Shown piece by piece: positions 1-8,965 of a DNA stretch of 64,000 bases. The DNA lies in NCBI RefSeq assembly GCF_025642135.1, contig NZ_CP106794.1, positions 62,001 to 126,000 of the forward strand. Reading direction: 5' to 3'. Within the stretch, counting starts at the first letter, position 1; every line of letters starts with the position of its first letter. Under the pieces are notes generated by a model. That model saw only the letters and a program-made list of their open reading frames with translations, was not told where the DNA came from and ran no database searches. Position numbers and translations under genes: made by a program. This stretch comes from Streptomyces cynarae. Lineage in GTDB: Bacteria > Actinomycetota > Actinomycetes > Streptomycetales > Streptomycetaceae.

Positions 1-3000
1 TGGCCGACAGGACCGGGTCAGGGCCCAGCTCCAGGTAGGACGTTACGCCGACGCGGCGCAGGGTGCGGATGCCGTCGGCGAACCTGACCGTGTGCCGAAG
101 GTGCTCGGCCCAGTATTCGGCGGACGCCAACTCCTCGGCCGACGCGATCTGCCCGGTGCGGTTGGAGACCAGGGGGATCCGCGGAGCGGAGTACGCCAGG
201 CTGGCCGCCACCTGCCGGAACTCGTCGAGGATGCTGTCCATATGGGACGAATGGAAGGCGTGGCTGACCTGAAGGCGGGTAGTCCTACGGCCTTTCTCCC
301 GCCAGGAGGCGGCCAGCTCGAGCACTAGGTGCTCGTCCCCCGACACCACGACGGAGGCGGGCCCGTTGACGGCCGCCACGGCCAGGCGACCGGCCGCGGC
401 CGCCACGGCCTGCCGCACCTCCGACTCGCCGGCTTCCACGGCGATCATCGCGCCGCCGTCAGGTGCCGACTGCATGAGCCGGCCGCGGGCGGCGACGAGG
501 GCGCAGGCATCGTCGAGGGAGAGGACGCCTGCGACATGGGCGGCGGTGAGTTCGCCGACGGAGTGGCCCAGCAGGTAGTCGGGGACGAGTCCGTAGTGCT
601 CCAGGAGCCGGAACAGCCCGACTTCCAAGGCGAACAGGGCCGCCTGCGTGAACTCGGTCTGGTCCAGGAAGGCGGTGTCCTGCACATCAGTGAAGAGCAC
701 CTCCTTCACTGGGTGTGGCAGGAGCGGGTCGAGGCGTCGGCAGACAGCGTCGAACGCGTCCGCGAATACCTGGTACTCCTCGTACAGTTCGCTCCCCATG
801 TTCAGGCGCTGGCTGCCCTGCCCGCTGAATAGAAAGGCGGTCTTGCCAGCTTGGGTCCCGGCGGCAGGGCCGTGGATCACGTGTCCAGATGGGCGGCCGT
901 CGGCCAGTGCCCCGAGAGCATTGAGCATGGTGCCACGGTCCGCTCCGACGACCGCTGCCGAACGGGTATGCACCGTGGGCGCCGTGGCTAGGGAGTGTGC
1001 GATGTCCTGGCTGGTGTACTCGGGGTGTGCCGCGGCGAACGCGCGCAGCCGCTCCGCCTGGGCCCGCAACGCACCCTCCGTCCGCGCGCGGATCAGCCAG
1101 GGGGCAGCAGGCGCGGATGCGAGCCGCTCCGGCAGAGGTTCGGTGGGGGTGGGTTGTTCCGGCGCGGGGAATGTGGGTGCCTGTTCGAGGATGACATGGG
1201 CGTTGGTGCCACTGATCCCGAAGGACGACACCCCCGCACGCCGCGGGCGCTCCCGCTCCGGCCACACCACCGCCTCGGTCAGCAACGACACCTCACCCGC
1301 CGACCAGTCCACATGCGACGACGGCTCATCCACGTGCAACGTCCGGGGCAGCACACCATGGCGCATCGCCATCACCATCTTGATGATCCCGCCCACACCC
1401 GCAGCAGCCTGCGCATGACCGATGTTCGACTTCAACGACCCCAGAAACAAAGGCCCACCAGAACGCCCCTGCCCATATGTCGCCAACAACGCCTGCGCCT
1501 CGATCGGATCACCCAACCGAGTCCCGGTCCCATGCGCCTCCACCACATCCACATCGCCCGCAGACAACCCCGCCACTGCCAGCGCACGACGGATCACCCG
1601 CTCCTGCGACGGACCATTCGGCGCCGTCAACCCATTACTCGCACCGTCCTGATTCACCGCGGAACCACGCACTACCGCCAGCACCTCATGCCCACGACGC
1701 CGCGCAGCCGACAACCGCTCCAGCACCAGCACACCCACACCCTCGGCCCACGCAGTCCCGTCCGCAGACTCCGCAAACGCCTTGCACCGCCCGTCCACCG
1801 ACAACGCCCGCTGACGGCTGAACTCCACGAACATGCCCGGGCTGGCCATGACCGTGACGCCACCGGCGAACGCGATGTCGCACTCCCCCGCGCGCAACGC
1901 CTGCACCGCAAGGTGCACCGCCACCAACGACGAAGAACACGCCGTATCCACCGTCATCGAGGGACCCTCAAGACCGAACGTGTACGACACCCGCCCCGAA
2001 ACCACACTCGGAGCGGTACCGGTCAACAGATAGCCTCCAGCCACCTGGTCCGCCTCGTGCAGGCGCTGTCCATAGTCCTGGGCTGTCGCCCCGATGAACA
2101 CGCCTGCGTTCTTCCCTCGCAGGGTGGCCGGGTCGATTCCCGAGCGCTCGAGCGCTTCCCAGGCGGTCTCAAGGACGACCCGCTGCTGCGGGTCCATGGC
2201 CACGGCCTCCCGCGGACTGATCCCGAAAAACTCGGCATCGAACCGGTCCGCATCGTGCAAAAAACCGCCCGCCCTGGCGTAGACCGGTCCGTCCCCTCCG
2301 TGTTCCGTACCGCTCGGCGTGTCAAGGCGCCACCCGCGGTTGTCGGGGAACGGCGATATTGCGTCCCGCCCGTCGCGAACCAGGTCCCACAGGTCCTCCG
2401 GCGAGCCCACACCACCGGGGAAGCGGCATGCCATAGAGACAATCACGATCGGGTCGTCGTCGGGGGCTTCCGGTGCCACCTCATTCTGCTCGGCGCCGGA
2501 TGTGGAGACGGTGGCGGAGGCCGAACTGGCGGCGTCCACAGCGAGCAGGACGGCCAGGCGATCGGCCAGACGGTGCGGCGACGGGTAGTCGTAGGGGAGG
2601 CTCGCCGGGAGCCTCATGCCCGTGGCCGTGTGCAGGCGATCGCAGAGTTCCACGGTGGTCACGGAGTCGAACCCGAGGTCCTTAAAGGACAGCGCGGTAT
2701 CCAGGACGCCGTCCGATGAGTGCCCGAGGACCACGGCCGCCTCCCGCAGGACGAGGTCCAACAGCCCGGCCGACCCCGAAGCCGGTTCCGCAGCCTCCGC
2801 CGCCACCTGCACCATCTCCTGCTCAGCGACGTGCGGCGGTGGGGCCGGACGTCCCAACGCATCCGACTCGCGCGTCGAGACACCATCTCCCACCCAGTGA
2901 CGGCTGCGCTGGAACGCGTACGTGGGCAGGTCCACCAGCGGAGCATCGGGAGAGAACACCGGGCGCCAGTCGACCGCGGCACCGCTCGTGTGCAGTTCGG

Positions 3001-5350
3001 CCAGCGACCGGAGGAAGCTCTCCGGCCCGTCGTCGTCACCGCACGGCGATGCCACCACCACTGCGTCCGAGCCTGACAACTCCGCCAGGGTCTGCCGGAT
3101 GGCCATGGTCAGCACGGGGCGGAGGCCGATCTCGACGAAGGCATCGTGATCAGCTAGGGCCCGCACGGCCGGAGTAAGGGCCACAGACTCGCTGGGGTCG
3201 CGGTACCAGTACTCGACGTCCAGGTCTGCGGGGGCGATCGGCTGGCCCGTCGCAGTTGAGTGGAACGGGACAGTGGCGGGCAGGGGGGCAATCGGAGCCG
3301 GCTCGGCGGGCAGCTCCTCACGGCTCGCGGTCCCGCCGGACTGGGTGACGATGCGAGCCGCGTCTTCCAGGGACAGGGCACCGCACACGTGGGCCGCGGC
3401 CAGTTCGCCCTGGGCATGCCCGACGACGGCCGACGGTTCGACACCGAAGGACCGCCAGACTTCGGCGAGCGCGACCATGACGGTGAAATGGGTGGGCTGC
3501 GCCACGCCGTCCCGGTCCAGCGGTGGTGCCCCAGGAGCGCCTCGCAGCACGTCCTCCACGGACCAGTCGACATACGAGGCGAAGGCCTCGGAGCACGCCT
3601 TGACCTTGGCCCGGAACGCGTCGGAGGCGTCGAGCAGCCCAGCTGCCCCGACGGGCAATTCCGTTGCCTGGTCTGGGAACACGAAGACGATACGGTCACG
3701 GGGCCGCGTCCTGCCGACCAGCGCCCGTGCGTCTCGGGCGGCGCCGATCCCTCGCAGCCCTTCGCTGAAATCGGCCAGGCTGGTTCCCAAAAGAACGGAC
3801 CGGTACCGGAAGGCGGTGCGGGACACGGCCAGGGAACGCCCGATGTCCCGCACCGTGCACGGCGCGCCGTCCGTGGCAGCGGCCTGCCGGTCTTCCCACG
3901 GCAGGTCCGTGAGGTGTCGCAGCAGCCTGTCCGCCTGGGCATTCAGGGCTGCGGCGGTGTGGCCGGAGACGGGCCACGGCACCAGTCGGCTACGGAAAGC
4001 AGGTCGCGCGGCCTCTGCGCTGCGCAGGCGCTCCTGCCCGGGCGGCGGACCGGCGACAATCATGTGGCAGTTAGTGCCTCCGACGCTAAACGACGACACG
4101 CCAGCCAGCCGCGCGCCGTCCCCGGCGGGCCAGGCTCCCAGCCGGTCCTGTACCCGGAGGTTCAGCTCCGGGAGCGGGATCAGCGCGTTCGGCACAGAGT
4201 AGTTCAGGCTCGGCGGAAGCTGACCGTGGGTAAGAGCCAGGACCACTTTGAGCAGTCCGGTGATGCCAGCAGCCGCCCCGAGGTGCCCCACGTTCGTCTT
4301 CGCGGAGCCGACCAGGAGCGGCCGGTCCGCGGAGCGGTCCGAGCCGTACACCGCACCCAGGGCGGCGGCCTCGACCGGGTCCCCGACAGTAGTGCCCGTG
4401 CCGTGCAGCTCGACGTACTGCACGTCGTCGGGGACCGTGCCTGCCCGGTTGTGGGCGAGCCGGATCACGTCACGCTGGGCCTGCTCGTGCGGAACGGTCA
4501 GTCCTTCCCCGCCGCCGTCGTTGTTGACCGCGCTGCCCATCAGCAAGGCGTGAATTCGGTCACCGTCGGCTAATGCCTTCGACAGGCTCTTCAGCACCAC
4601 CACGGCGCCGCCCTCGCCCCGTACGTATCCGTTGGCGCGGGCATCGAAGGTGAAGCAGCGTCCGTCGGGTGACAGTCCGCCGAACCTCTCGGTCACGGCA
4701 GCGCTTTCTGAGGCGAGGTGGAGTTCAACGCCGCCAGCGAGCGCGACGTCGGCCTCCCCGGTCCGCAGGCTCTGACAGGCCATGTGGACGGCCACCAGCG
4801 AGGAAGCCTGACCGGCGTCGACGGTGAGGCTCGGACCTCGCAGACCGAGCACGTACGAGAGGCGCTGGGCGATCAGGCCCCGCGACAGGCCGGTGAACGA
4901 GTGATGGGAGGCGGCCGAGACAGGGCCGGCGTGGTGGACGAGGTCGGCGTAGTCCCCTGTCATCGATCCGATGAACACGGCGACGTCGGCACCGCGCAGG
5001 GACGCCGGGACTATCCCGGCCCTCTCCATCGCCTCCCAGCCAAGCTCCAGCACTAGCCGCTGCTGAGGATCCATCATGGCGGCCTCACGCGGGGAGATAC
5101 TGAAGAACCCCGGATCGAAGCGGTCGACTCCGGTGAGGAAGCCGCCCCGAGCCGCGGCGCCGAGCGGTCCGCCTGATGTCAGCGCGGCAAGGCGCTCGGC
5201 TGGGGCATCGGTAACGGCATCGCCGCCGCTTGCGAGCAACGCCCAGTAGGCGTCCGGGTCCTCGGAGCCCGGAAGGCGGCAGGACAGACCGACAACGGCC
5301 ACCGGTTCGCCGCGACGAACTGCTCGGCATGCGGCTTTCTCCACGGACAT
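1..5350 (-). CDS. Modular type I polyketide synthase: loading module with Gln-type ketosynthase plus first extender module (3' end beyond window)
   Basis: About 1,783 codons are visible; the gene runs off the left edge. Domains in order: a ketosynthase (residues ~12-430) whose active-site Cys is replaced by Gln181 ([13 protein letters not shown]), with both His motifs kept (HGTGT, NVGH); a degenerate acyltransferase (~520-790); a carrier protein with its phosphopantetheine Ser at ~896 (GFDS); an extender ketosynthase with Cys1138 (VDTACSSS); and an acyltransferase with Ser1597 in GHSVGE and HAFH near 1697, the usual malonyl-CoA signature. Gln-type ketosynthases normally decarboxylate a malonyl starter, so this is read as a loading module followed by an extender module. 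The ATG at 5350 is chosen because a GTGAGG Shine-Dalgarno lies just upstream; an in-frame GTG four codons earlier is possible. It is the last cluster gene visible, about 60 bp after the P450. How the PKS chain joins the NRPS product cannot be read from this window. Confidence 0.93.
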   Translation of the reverse strand, partial: MSVEKAACRAVRRGEPVAVVGLSCRLPGSEDPDAYWALLASGGDAVTDAPAERLAALTSGGPLGAAARGGFLTGVDRFDPGFFSISPREAAMMDPQQRLVLELGWEAMERAGIVPASLRGADVAVFIGSMTGDYADLVHHAGPVSAASHHSFTGLSRGLIAQRLSYVLGLRGPSLTVDAGQASSLVAVHMACQSLRTGEADVALAGGVELHLASESAAVTERFGGLSPDGRCFTFDARANGYVRGEGGAVVVLKSLSKALADGDRIHALLMGSAVNNDGGGEGLTVPHEQAQRDVIRLAHNRAGTVPDDVQYVELHGTGTTVGDPVEAAALGAVYGSDRSADRPLLVGSAKTNVGHLGAAAGITGLLKVVLALTHGQLPPSLNYSVPNALIPLPELNLRVQDRLGAWPAGDGARLAGVSSFSVGGTNCHMIVAGPPPGQERLRSAEAARPAFRSRLVPWPVSGHTAAALNAQADRLLRHLTDLPWEDRQAAATDGAPCTVRDIGRSLAVSRTAFRYRSVLLGTSLADFSEGLRGIGAARDARALVGRTRPRDRIVFVFPDQATELPVGAAGLLDASDAFRAKVKACSEAFASYVDWSVEDVLRGAPGAPPLDRDGVAQPTHFTVMVALAEVWRSFGVEPSAVVGHAQGELAAAHVCGALSLEDAARIVTQSGGTASREELPAEPAPIAPLPATVPFHSTATGQPIAPADLDVEYWYRDPSESVALTPAVRALADHDAFVEIGLRPVLTMAIRQTLAELSGSDAVVVASPCGDDDGPESFLRSLAELHTSGAAVDWRPVFSPDAPLVDLPTYAFQRSRHWVGDGVSTRESDALGRPAPPPHVAEQEMVQVAAEAAEPASGSAGLLDLVLREAAVVLGHSSDGVLDTALSFKDLGFDSVTTVELCDRLHTATGMRLPASLPYDYPSPHRLADRLAVLLAVDAASSASATVSTSGAEQNEVAPEAPDDDPIVIVSMACRFPGGVGSPEDLWDLVRDGRDAISPFPDNRGWRLDTPSGTEHGGDGPVYARAGGFLHDADRFDAEFFGISPREAVAMDPQQRVVLETAWEALERSGIDPATLRGKNAGVFIGATAQDYGQRLHEADQVAGGYLLTGTAPSVVSGRVSYTFGLEGPSMTVDTACSSSLVAVHLAVQALRAGECDIAFAGGVTVMASPGMFVEFSRQRALSVDGRCKAFAESADGTAWAEGVGVLVLERLSAARRRGHEVLAVVRGSAVNQDGASNGLTAPNGPSQERVIRRALAVAGLSAGDVDVVEAHGTGTRLGDPIEAQALLATYGQGRSGGPLFLGSLKSNIGHAQAAAGVGGIIKMVMAMRHGVLPRTLHVDEPSSHVDWSAGEVSLLTEAVVWPERERPRRAGVSSFGISGTNAHVILEQAPTFPAPEQPTPTEPLPERLASAPAAPWLIRARTEGALRAQAERLRAFAAAHPEYTSQDIAHSLATAPTVHTRSAAVVGADRGTMLNALGALADGRPSGHVIHGPAAGTQAGKTAFLFSGQGSQRLNMGSELYEEYQVFADAFDAVCRRLDPLLPHPVKEVLFTDVQDTAFLDQTEFTQAALFALEVGLFRLLEHYGLVPDYLLGHSVGELTAAHVAGVLSLDDACALVAARGRLMQSAPDGGAMIAVEAGESEVRQAVAAAAGRLAVAAVNGPASVVVSGDEHLVLELAASWREKGRRTTRLQVSHAFHSSHMDSILDEFRQVAASLAYSAPRIPLVSNRTGQIASAEELASAEYWAEHLRHTVRFADGIRTLRRVGVTSYLELGPDPVLSA
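3200..3830 (-). other. Degenerate acyltransferase inside the PKS loading module
   Basis: In the loading module the acyltransferase reads GHAQGE where active enzymes have GHSxGE. The codon at 3413-3415 is GCC (Ala646), so the acyl-binding Ser is absent. The upstream FPGQG motif reads FPDQA. The stretch from this site to the HAFH-equivalent (here VPFHS) is only about 55 residues, against about 105 in the second acyltransferase of the same protein, so roughly 50 residues of the small subdomain are missing. The frame stays open throughout. The domain should not load malonyl itself; the carrier protein would need charging by another acyltransferase. Confidence 0.85.
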
Positions 5351-5410
5351 GCGGTACCTCACTCGCACTTCAGGGTTGTCGTACGGGCACGGGCAGCCGG
5401 CGCGACACGG

Positions 5411-6604
5411 CTACCACTCGACCAGCAGCCGTGACAGGCCGCGAGTAACCAGACCGTCCTTCCAGACCACTGCGTCGCGTCCGGTGGCCAGTTGCAGAGC
5501 AGGAAAACGGCCGAGGAGTCGTTCGAGGACGATCTGCACCTGAAGCCTGGCGAGGGGAGCGCCGAGGCACCTGTGAACGCCGTGGCCGAAGGTGAGGTGG
5601 ACGGCGTCGCGGCCATCGGCCGAAAGACTTTCCGGCTCTGCGAACACCGTTCCGTCACGGTTGCCATGGAGCAGCGAGACCATGACGCCCTCTCCCGGCT
5701 GCACGGTGACGTCGCCGAGCGGAACCGGCTCCACCGCCACGCGCGGAAAGCTCAGCGGTGTCGCCGGGTTCAACCGCAGCGTCTCCTCGACCGTCGAGGC
5801 GAGCGCCTGCGGGTTGCGCCGCACGTCGGCGAGCGTTCCGGGGGCCGAGAGCAGCGAGAGAACCGTGAGACCGATCTGGCCGACCGTGGTCTCGTAGCCG
5901 GCCATCAGCAGAGTGAGGCCCAGCGTGAGCAGTTCCCCCATCGTCAGGGCACCCCGGTCATGGGTCTCGATTAGCGCGGTCAGCAGGTCGTCCTGCGGTT
6001 GCTGCCGCTTCCGTTCGATCAGCTCCTCCATGTAGTCCACCAGCTCGAGCCGACGGCGCGACTTCTCGCCGGGAGTGCTCGCAGAGATGTCGAAGAGGAC
6101 CTCGACCCAACCCCGGAACCGGCTGGCGTCCTCCGGGGGGACGCCCAGCAGCGAGCACAGCACGGCTAGCGGCAAGGGGGCGGCAAGCTGCTCGATCAGG
6201 TCGGCCTCCGGCCCGGCTGCTGCCAGCGCATCGAGCTGCTGATCGACCAGCCGCCCGACGGTCGGGGCCATTTCGGACACTCGGCCCGTAGTGAAGGCGC
6301 CGGCCACAATGCGGCGGAGCCTGGTGTGCTCGGCCCCGTCCATGCTCATCATGGAGTTGGGGACGGGCTGTGCGTCATTGAGCTTCGGCGCGTGCGCCGT
6401 GACGGCATGGGCCCGGCTGAACCTCTTGTCGGAGAGCACACTGCGGCCCAGCGGGTAGGAGCGAACGAGCCACATAGTGTCGCCTGTCGGCGTGATCACC
6501 GGCGCGACATCCTGTGTGCCGTGTGCCATGAAGGGGGGGAGGGGGCCGAGCCGTGGCTGCTGGTCCTGGCAGTCCTGGACACTCTCCCCGGTCTCTGCGG
6601 GCAT
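5411..6604 (-). CDS. Cytochrome P450 monooxygenase
   Basis: A soluble bacterial P450 of about 397 residues, the usual length. The heme-binding loop near the C-terminus reads FGHGVHRCLG with the axial Cys. The I-helix oxygen-activation motif reads AGYETT, and the K-helix ExxR is EETLR. It lies between the aminotransferase and the PKS. The aminotransferase stop codon overlaps this start region (GTGATG), so the two are translationally coupled. The ATG at 6604 is preferred over the GTG at 6607 because a run of G with GGGGAG sits about 6 bases upstream. In this setting it probably hydroxylates or cross-links the peptide or a carrier-bound amino acid, but the substrate cannot be read from the sequence. 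Ferredoxin and reductase partners are not in the window. Confidence 0.93.
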   Translation of the reverse strand: MPAETGESVQDCQDQQPRLGPLPPFMAHGTQDVAPVITPTGDTMWLVRSYPLGRSVLSDKRFSRAHAVTAHAPKLNDAQPVPNSMMSMDGAEHTRLRRIVAGAFTTGRVSEMAPTVGRLVDQQLDALAAAGPEADLIEQLAAPLPLAVLCSLLGVPPEDASRFRGWVEVLFDISASTPGEKSRRRLELVDYMEELIERKRQQPQDDLLTALIETHDRGALTMGELLTLGLTLLMAGYETTVGQIGLTVLSLLSAPGTLADVRRNPQALASTVEETLRLNPATPLSFPRVAVEPVPLGDVTVQPGEGVMVSLLHGNRDGTVFAEPESLSADGRDAVHLTFGHGVHRCLGAPLARLQVQIVLERLLGRFPALQLATGRDAVVWKDGLVTRGLSRLLVEW

Positions 6605-7767
6605 CACACTCCCCCCATCCGGCGCTGTGCCTCGCGCAGCGTCTCGATCTTCCGGTTGAATGCGATGCGGACGTATTGCGCGCCCTGCCTGGGGTCGGAG
6701 AAGAACGAGCTCCCGGGGACGATGAGGACACCAGAACGGTCCAGCAGTTCACGGACGAACGCCCCGCATTCCTGACGCCCTTCGGTCAGGCGGCTGATGT
6801 CCGCGAACAAGAAGCAGCCGCCTTCGACGGGTGAGAACTCCATGCCAACGGCGCTGAAGATCTCCTGCGCCACATCGCGCTTACGGTTCATCTCGCGCGT
6901 CACCACGGGCAGACCCGAGGTGAGGGCCGCCCGCCCGGCGGCCACCTGGAGCGGGGCTGCCGTGCCGTTGGTCGTCAGTTCGTGCACGCGCCGCAGCGCG
7001 ACCGTGCGTTCTCGGTCCGCCCGCAGGAATCCCAGGCGCCATCCGCTGACAGCGTGACTCTTGGACAGCGAGCCGACGACGACGGAGCGGTCGGCAAGTC
7101 CGGGCACCTCCGTGACCGAGACATGGCGTCGCCCGTCGAAGGTGAAGTCGCGGTAGACCTCGTCGCAGATGACGACGACGTCCCAGCGTTCACACAGGTC
7201 GGCGATCTCTTCCAGCTCCCTGCGGCTCAGCACCCGCCCGGTGGGGTTGCCGGGGGTGTTCAGGACGATGGCGCGGGTCCGGTCGTTGAACGCCGCTGCC
7301 AGGTCCTCTGGCTGGAACCGCCAATCGGGGGCGTGGAGGGGCACGAACCGGGGCCTGGCACCCGCCAGGTTGACCGCCGCGGTGATCTGCTCGTAGCCGG
7401 GTGACAGCAGGACGACCTCGTCGCCGGGATCCACCGTGGCGAGCAGTGCGACGTGCAGCGCTTCGGTGGCACCCGTGGTGACGGTGATCTCGGTCACGGG
7501 ATCCGCACCGTCGCCGAGCATGTCGGCGATGCGCTCCCTTAAGAGTGCTTCACCCGCAGGATGTTCGTACTGGTTGTGGCCGGCGAGCATCGCTCCGCTG
7601 GCTTCCGCGATCAGGCCCGCGGAGATCTCCGGGTAGCCGGGGGTGCCGACTGCAAGGTCCACAGCGCCGCCGCCACGGGCCATTACCAGCAGTTCGGTCA
7701 GGCTGTTACCCGTCAGAGCCGAGGCCCGTGCCGACACGGCAGGAGAGTGTGTCGGGTACATGGTCAT
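6604..7767 (-). CDS. PLP-dependent class I/II aminotransferase
   Basis: 387 residues, typical for fold-type I aminotransferases. The PLP-lysine motif reads SLSKSHAVSGWRLGF, the phosphate and pyridine contacts NTPGNPTG and CDEVYRDF are present, and the C-terminal Arg that binds the substrate carboxylate lies in YVRIAF. The family interconverts amino and 2-oxo acids, so it could make a non-standard amino acid for the NRPS or act on a polyketide-derived carbonyl; the sequence does not decide. GGAGG lies 7 bases before the ATG. It is coupled to the downstream P450 by overlapping stop and start codons. Confidence 0.9.
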   Translation of the reverse strand: MTMYPTHSPAVSARASALTGNSLTELLVMARGGGAVDLAVGTPGYPEISAGLIAEASGAMLAGHNQYEHPAGEALLRERIADMLGDGADPVTEITVTTGATEALHVALLATVDPGDEVVLLSPGYEQITAAVNLAGARPRFVPLHAPDWRFQPEDLAAAFNDRTRAIVLNTPGNPTGRVLSRRELEEIADLCERWDVVVICDEVYRDFTFDGRRHVSVTEVPGLADRSVVVGSLSKSHAVSGWRLGFLRADRERTVALRRVHELTTNGTAAPLQVAAGRAALTSGLPVVTREMNRKRDVAQEIFSAVGMEFSPVEGGCFLFADISRLTEGRQECGAFVRELLDRSGVLIVPGSSFFSDPRQGAQYVRIAFNRKIETLREAQRRMGGV

Positions 7768-7875
7768 GGCCGATCCTCCGCAAGCTGAATGGTGCGACGC
7801 GATGAGGGAGTCCGTGCGCGGGAAAGCAGCCAGGGGCCTGGCGGGCGGGCTGTCCCTGGCCCGAACCCGGGGGGG

Positions 7876-8484
7876 TTACCGCTCGTCGCAGCGCCCCGAC
7901 ATCTTCTCCACGGCGGCGATGGCCGCAGCCGGATCACCGGCGATCTCGAACGGGGCGGGCGCGAAGTCCCGGATGAACCCGCGATGCTGGACCGCCGCCA
8001 AGGTGCGCGACAGCGGCGCCCAGAAGTCGTCGACGTCGAGCAGAACGAGGGGCCGCGGACGCTGGCCGAGGTAGTTCAGCGACACCACTTCGATAACCTC
8101 GTCCAGCGTTCCATAGCCCCCGGGGAGTGCGAGGAACACATCGGCCCTCTCGAGCATGACCCGCTTGCGTTCGAACATGTCGTTCGTCACGAGCAGCTCC
8201 TGCTCAGGGGCCACGTCGTCGCGCTCGAGTTCCCGCAGGAAGCGGGGGATGACTCCGGTGACCAACGCCCCGTGCCGCTGGGCTGCGCGGGCCACCGCAC
8301 CCATCACACCGACTCCGCCGGCACCGTAGACCAGCCGGTGGCCACGGACGCCGAGGAGCGCGCCCACTTCCTCGGCGCACTCGACGACCCGCGGCGAGTG
8401 GCCTGGCCGCGCACCGCAGAAGACCGCCACCGACAGTCCGGCACTATGTGCGGTCGCCGTCCCGAATCCCGTTCCGTCCGCCAT
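7876..8484 (-). CDS. LOG-family nucleoside-monophosphate phosphoribohydrolase (LOG1)
   Basis: 202 residues with the Rossmann-like LOG fold, often mis-annotated as lysine decarboxylase. The signature PGGYGTLDE is complete, including the catalytic Glu, and is preceded by the conserved Arg-containing segment FERKRVMLE. A VYGAGGVGVMGAVA nucleotide-binding loop lies near residue 55. Characterised members cleave the N-glycosidic bond of nucleoside 5'-monophosphates to release a base and ribose 5-phosphate. Inside an antibiotic cluster it could process a nucleoside-like intermediate, which is inference only. It is the first of two LOG genes in this cluster; the other (15192-15794) lacks the Glu. A GAGAGG ribosome-binding site precedes the ATG. 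About 108 bp separate it from the aminotransferase. Confidence 0.88.
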   Translation of the reverse strand: MADGTGFGTATAHSAGLSVAVFCGARPGHSPRVVECAEEVGALLGVRGHRLVYGAGGVGVMGAVARAAQRHGALVTGVIPRFLRELERDDVAPEQELLVTNDMFERKRVMLERADVFLALPGGYGTLDEVIEVVSLNYLGQRPRPLVLLDVDDFWAPLSRTLAAVQHRGFIRDFAPAPFEIAGDPAAAIAAVEKMSGRCDER

Positions 8485-8755
8485 AGAGGCCTCTCGTTGC
8501 CGAAGAGCAGCCGGACGGCTCTCCGCAGGAGCACCGTCCGGGTGCCGGATGTGGTTGCGGCATCATGCTCACCGGACTGCTATTCCGGGCCTATTGCAGG
8601 GCGATCAACTCCCTATCCAGTCGGGGCCGCGACGTGAGCCCGGTGCTGCCGTTCCCGCCGATAGCGGGCCGATGGCATGTAGAAGGCCATGTCCATATGC
8701 TCCAGGAACGGCCCACGCCCCACCCCCGGCCAGACTGGTGAAGGAGATGGAAGAA

Positions 8756-8893
8756 ATGATGAAGGATCCGGCAGGAACGTCCGTCCCCGTCGACGCCCGT
8801 CCGAAGATCGCGACGTTCGCTACGGATCCGGTATGCGGCACGATGAGCACAGCGACCGACGACACGCCATGGGGGCCGACGCCCCAGACGTGA
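8756..8893 (+). CDS. Small 45-residue peptide, possible precursor peptide, on the opposite strand to the cluster
   Basis: A short gene reading from ATG 8756 to TGA 8891-8893. A perfect AAGGAG ends 9 bases before the start and a 19-bp hairpin terminator begins 26 bases after the stop, so it looks like a self-contained transcription unit. The product starts MMKDPAGTSVPVDARP and ends in a Thr/Ser-rich tail with one Cys and one Trp (TDPVCGTMSTATDD, then TPWGPTPQT). There is no signal peptide or membrane segment. The acidic, Thr-rich tail resembles the core of a modified peptide, but no lanthionine, lasso or radical-SAM enzyme is in the window, so that remains a guess. An earlier in-frame ATG at 8747 directly abuts the Shine-Dalgarno and is less likely. 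Confidence 0.6.
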   Translation: MMKDPAGTSVPVDARPKIATFATDPVCGTMSTATDDTPWGPTPQT

Positions 8894-8919
8894 CCGAGCC
8901 GATGCGGAACGGCTGCGGA

Positions 8920-8963
8920 CGGGTTGCAGGCCGCTCGGTGACGGCCGAGCGGCCCGCAACCCG
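8920..8963. terminator. Bidirectional hairpin terminator
   Basis: Two 19-base arms (8920-8938 and 8945-8963) pair with a single mismatch around a 6-base loop. It lies between the end of the plus-strand small peptide gene and the stop codon of the minus-strand SARP gene (8966), so it can serve both. Confidence 0.8.
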
Positions 8964-8965
8964 GT

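Noticed and set aside
995..2719. A 574-codon open frame on the plus strand opposite the PKS
   Set aside because: It is the antisense of KS1 and the carrier protein, which carry clear motifs on the minus strand. The product is Arg/His/Pro-rich low complexity.
7876..8484. Annotation of the LOG genes as lysine decarboxylases
   Set aside because: The PGGxGTxxE motif and size are those of LOG nucleotide hydrolases; true lysine decarboxylases are unrelated PLP enzymes.
8816..8860. A YHS-domain reading of the small peptide from its DPVCG stretch
   Set aside because: The match is five residues long, and the remaining YHS residues are absent.
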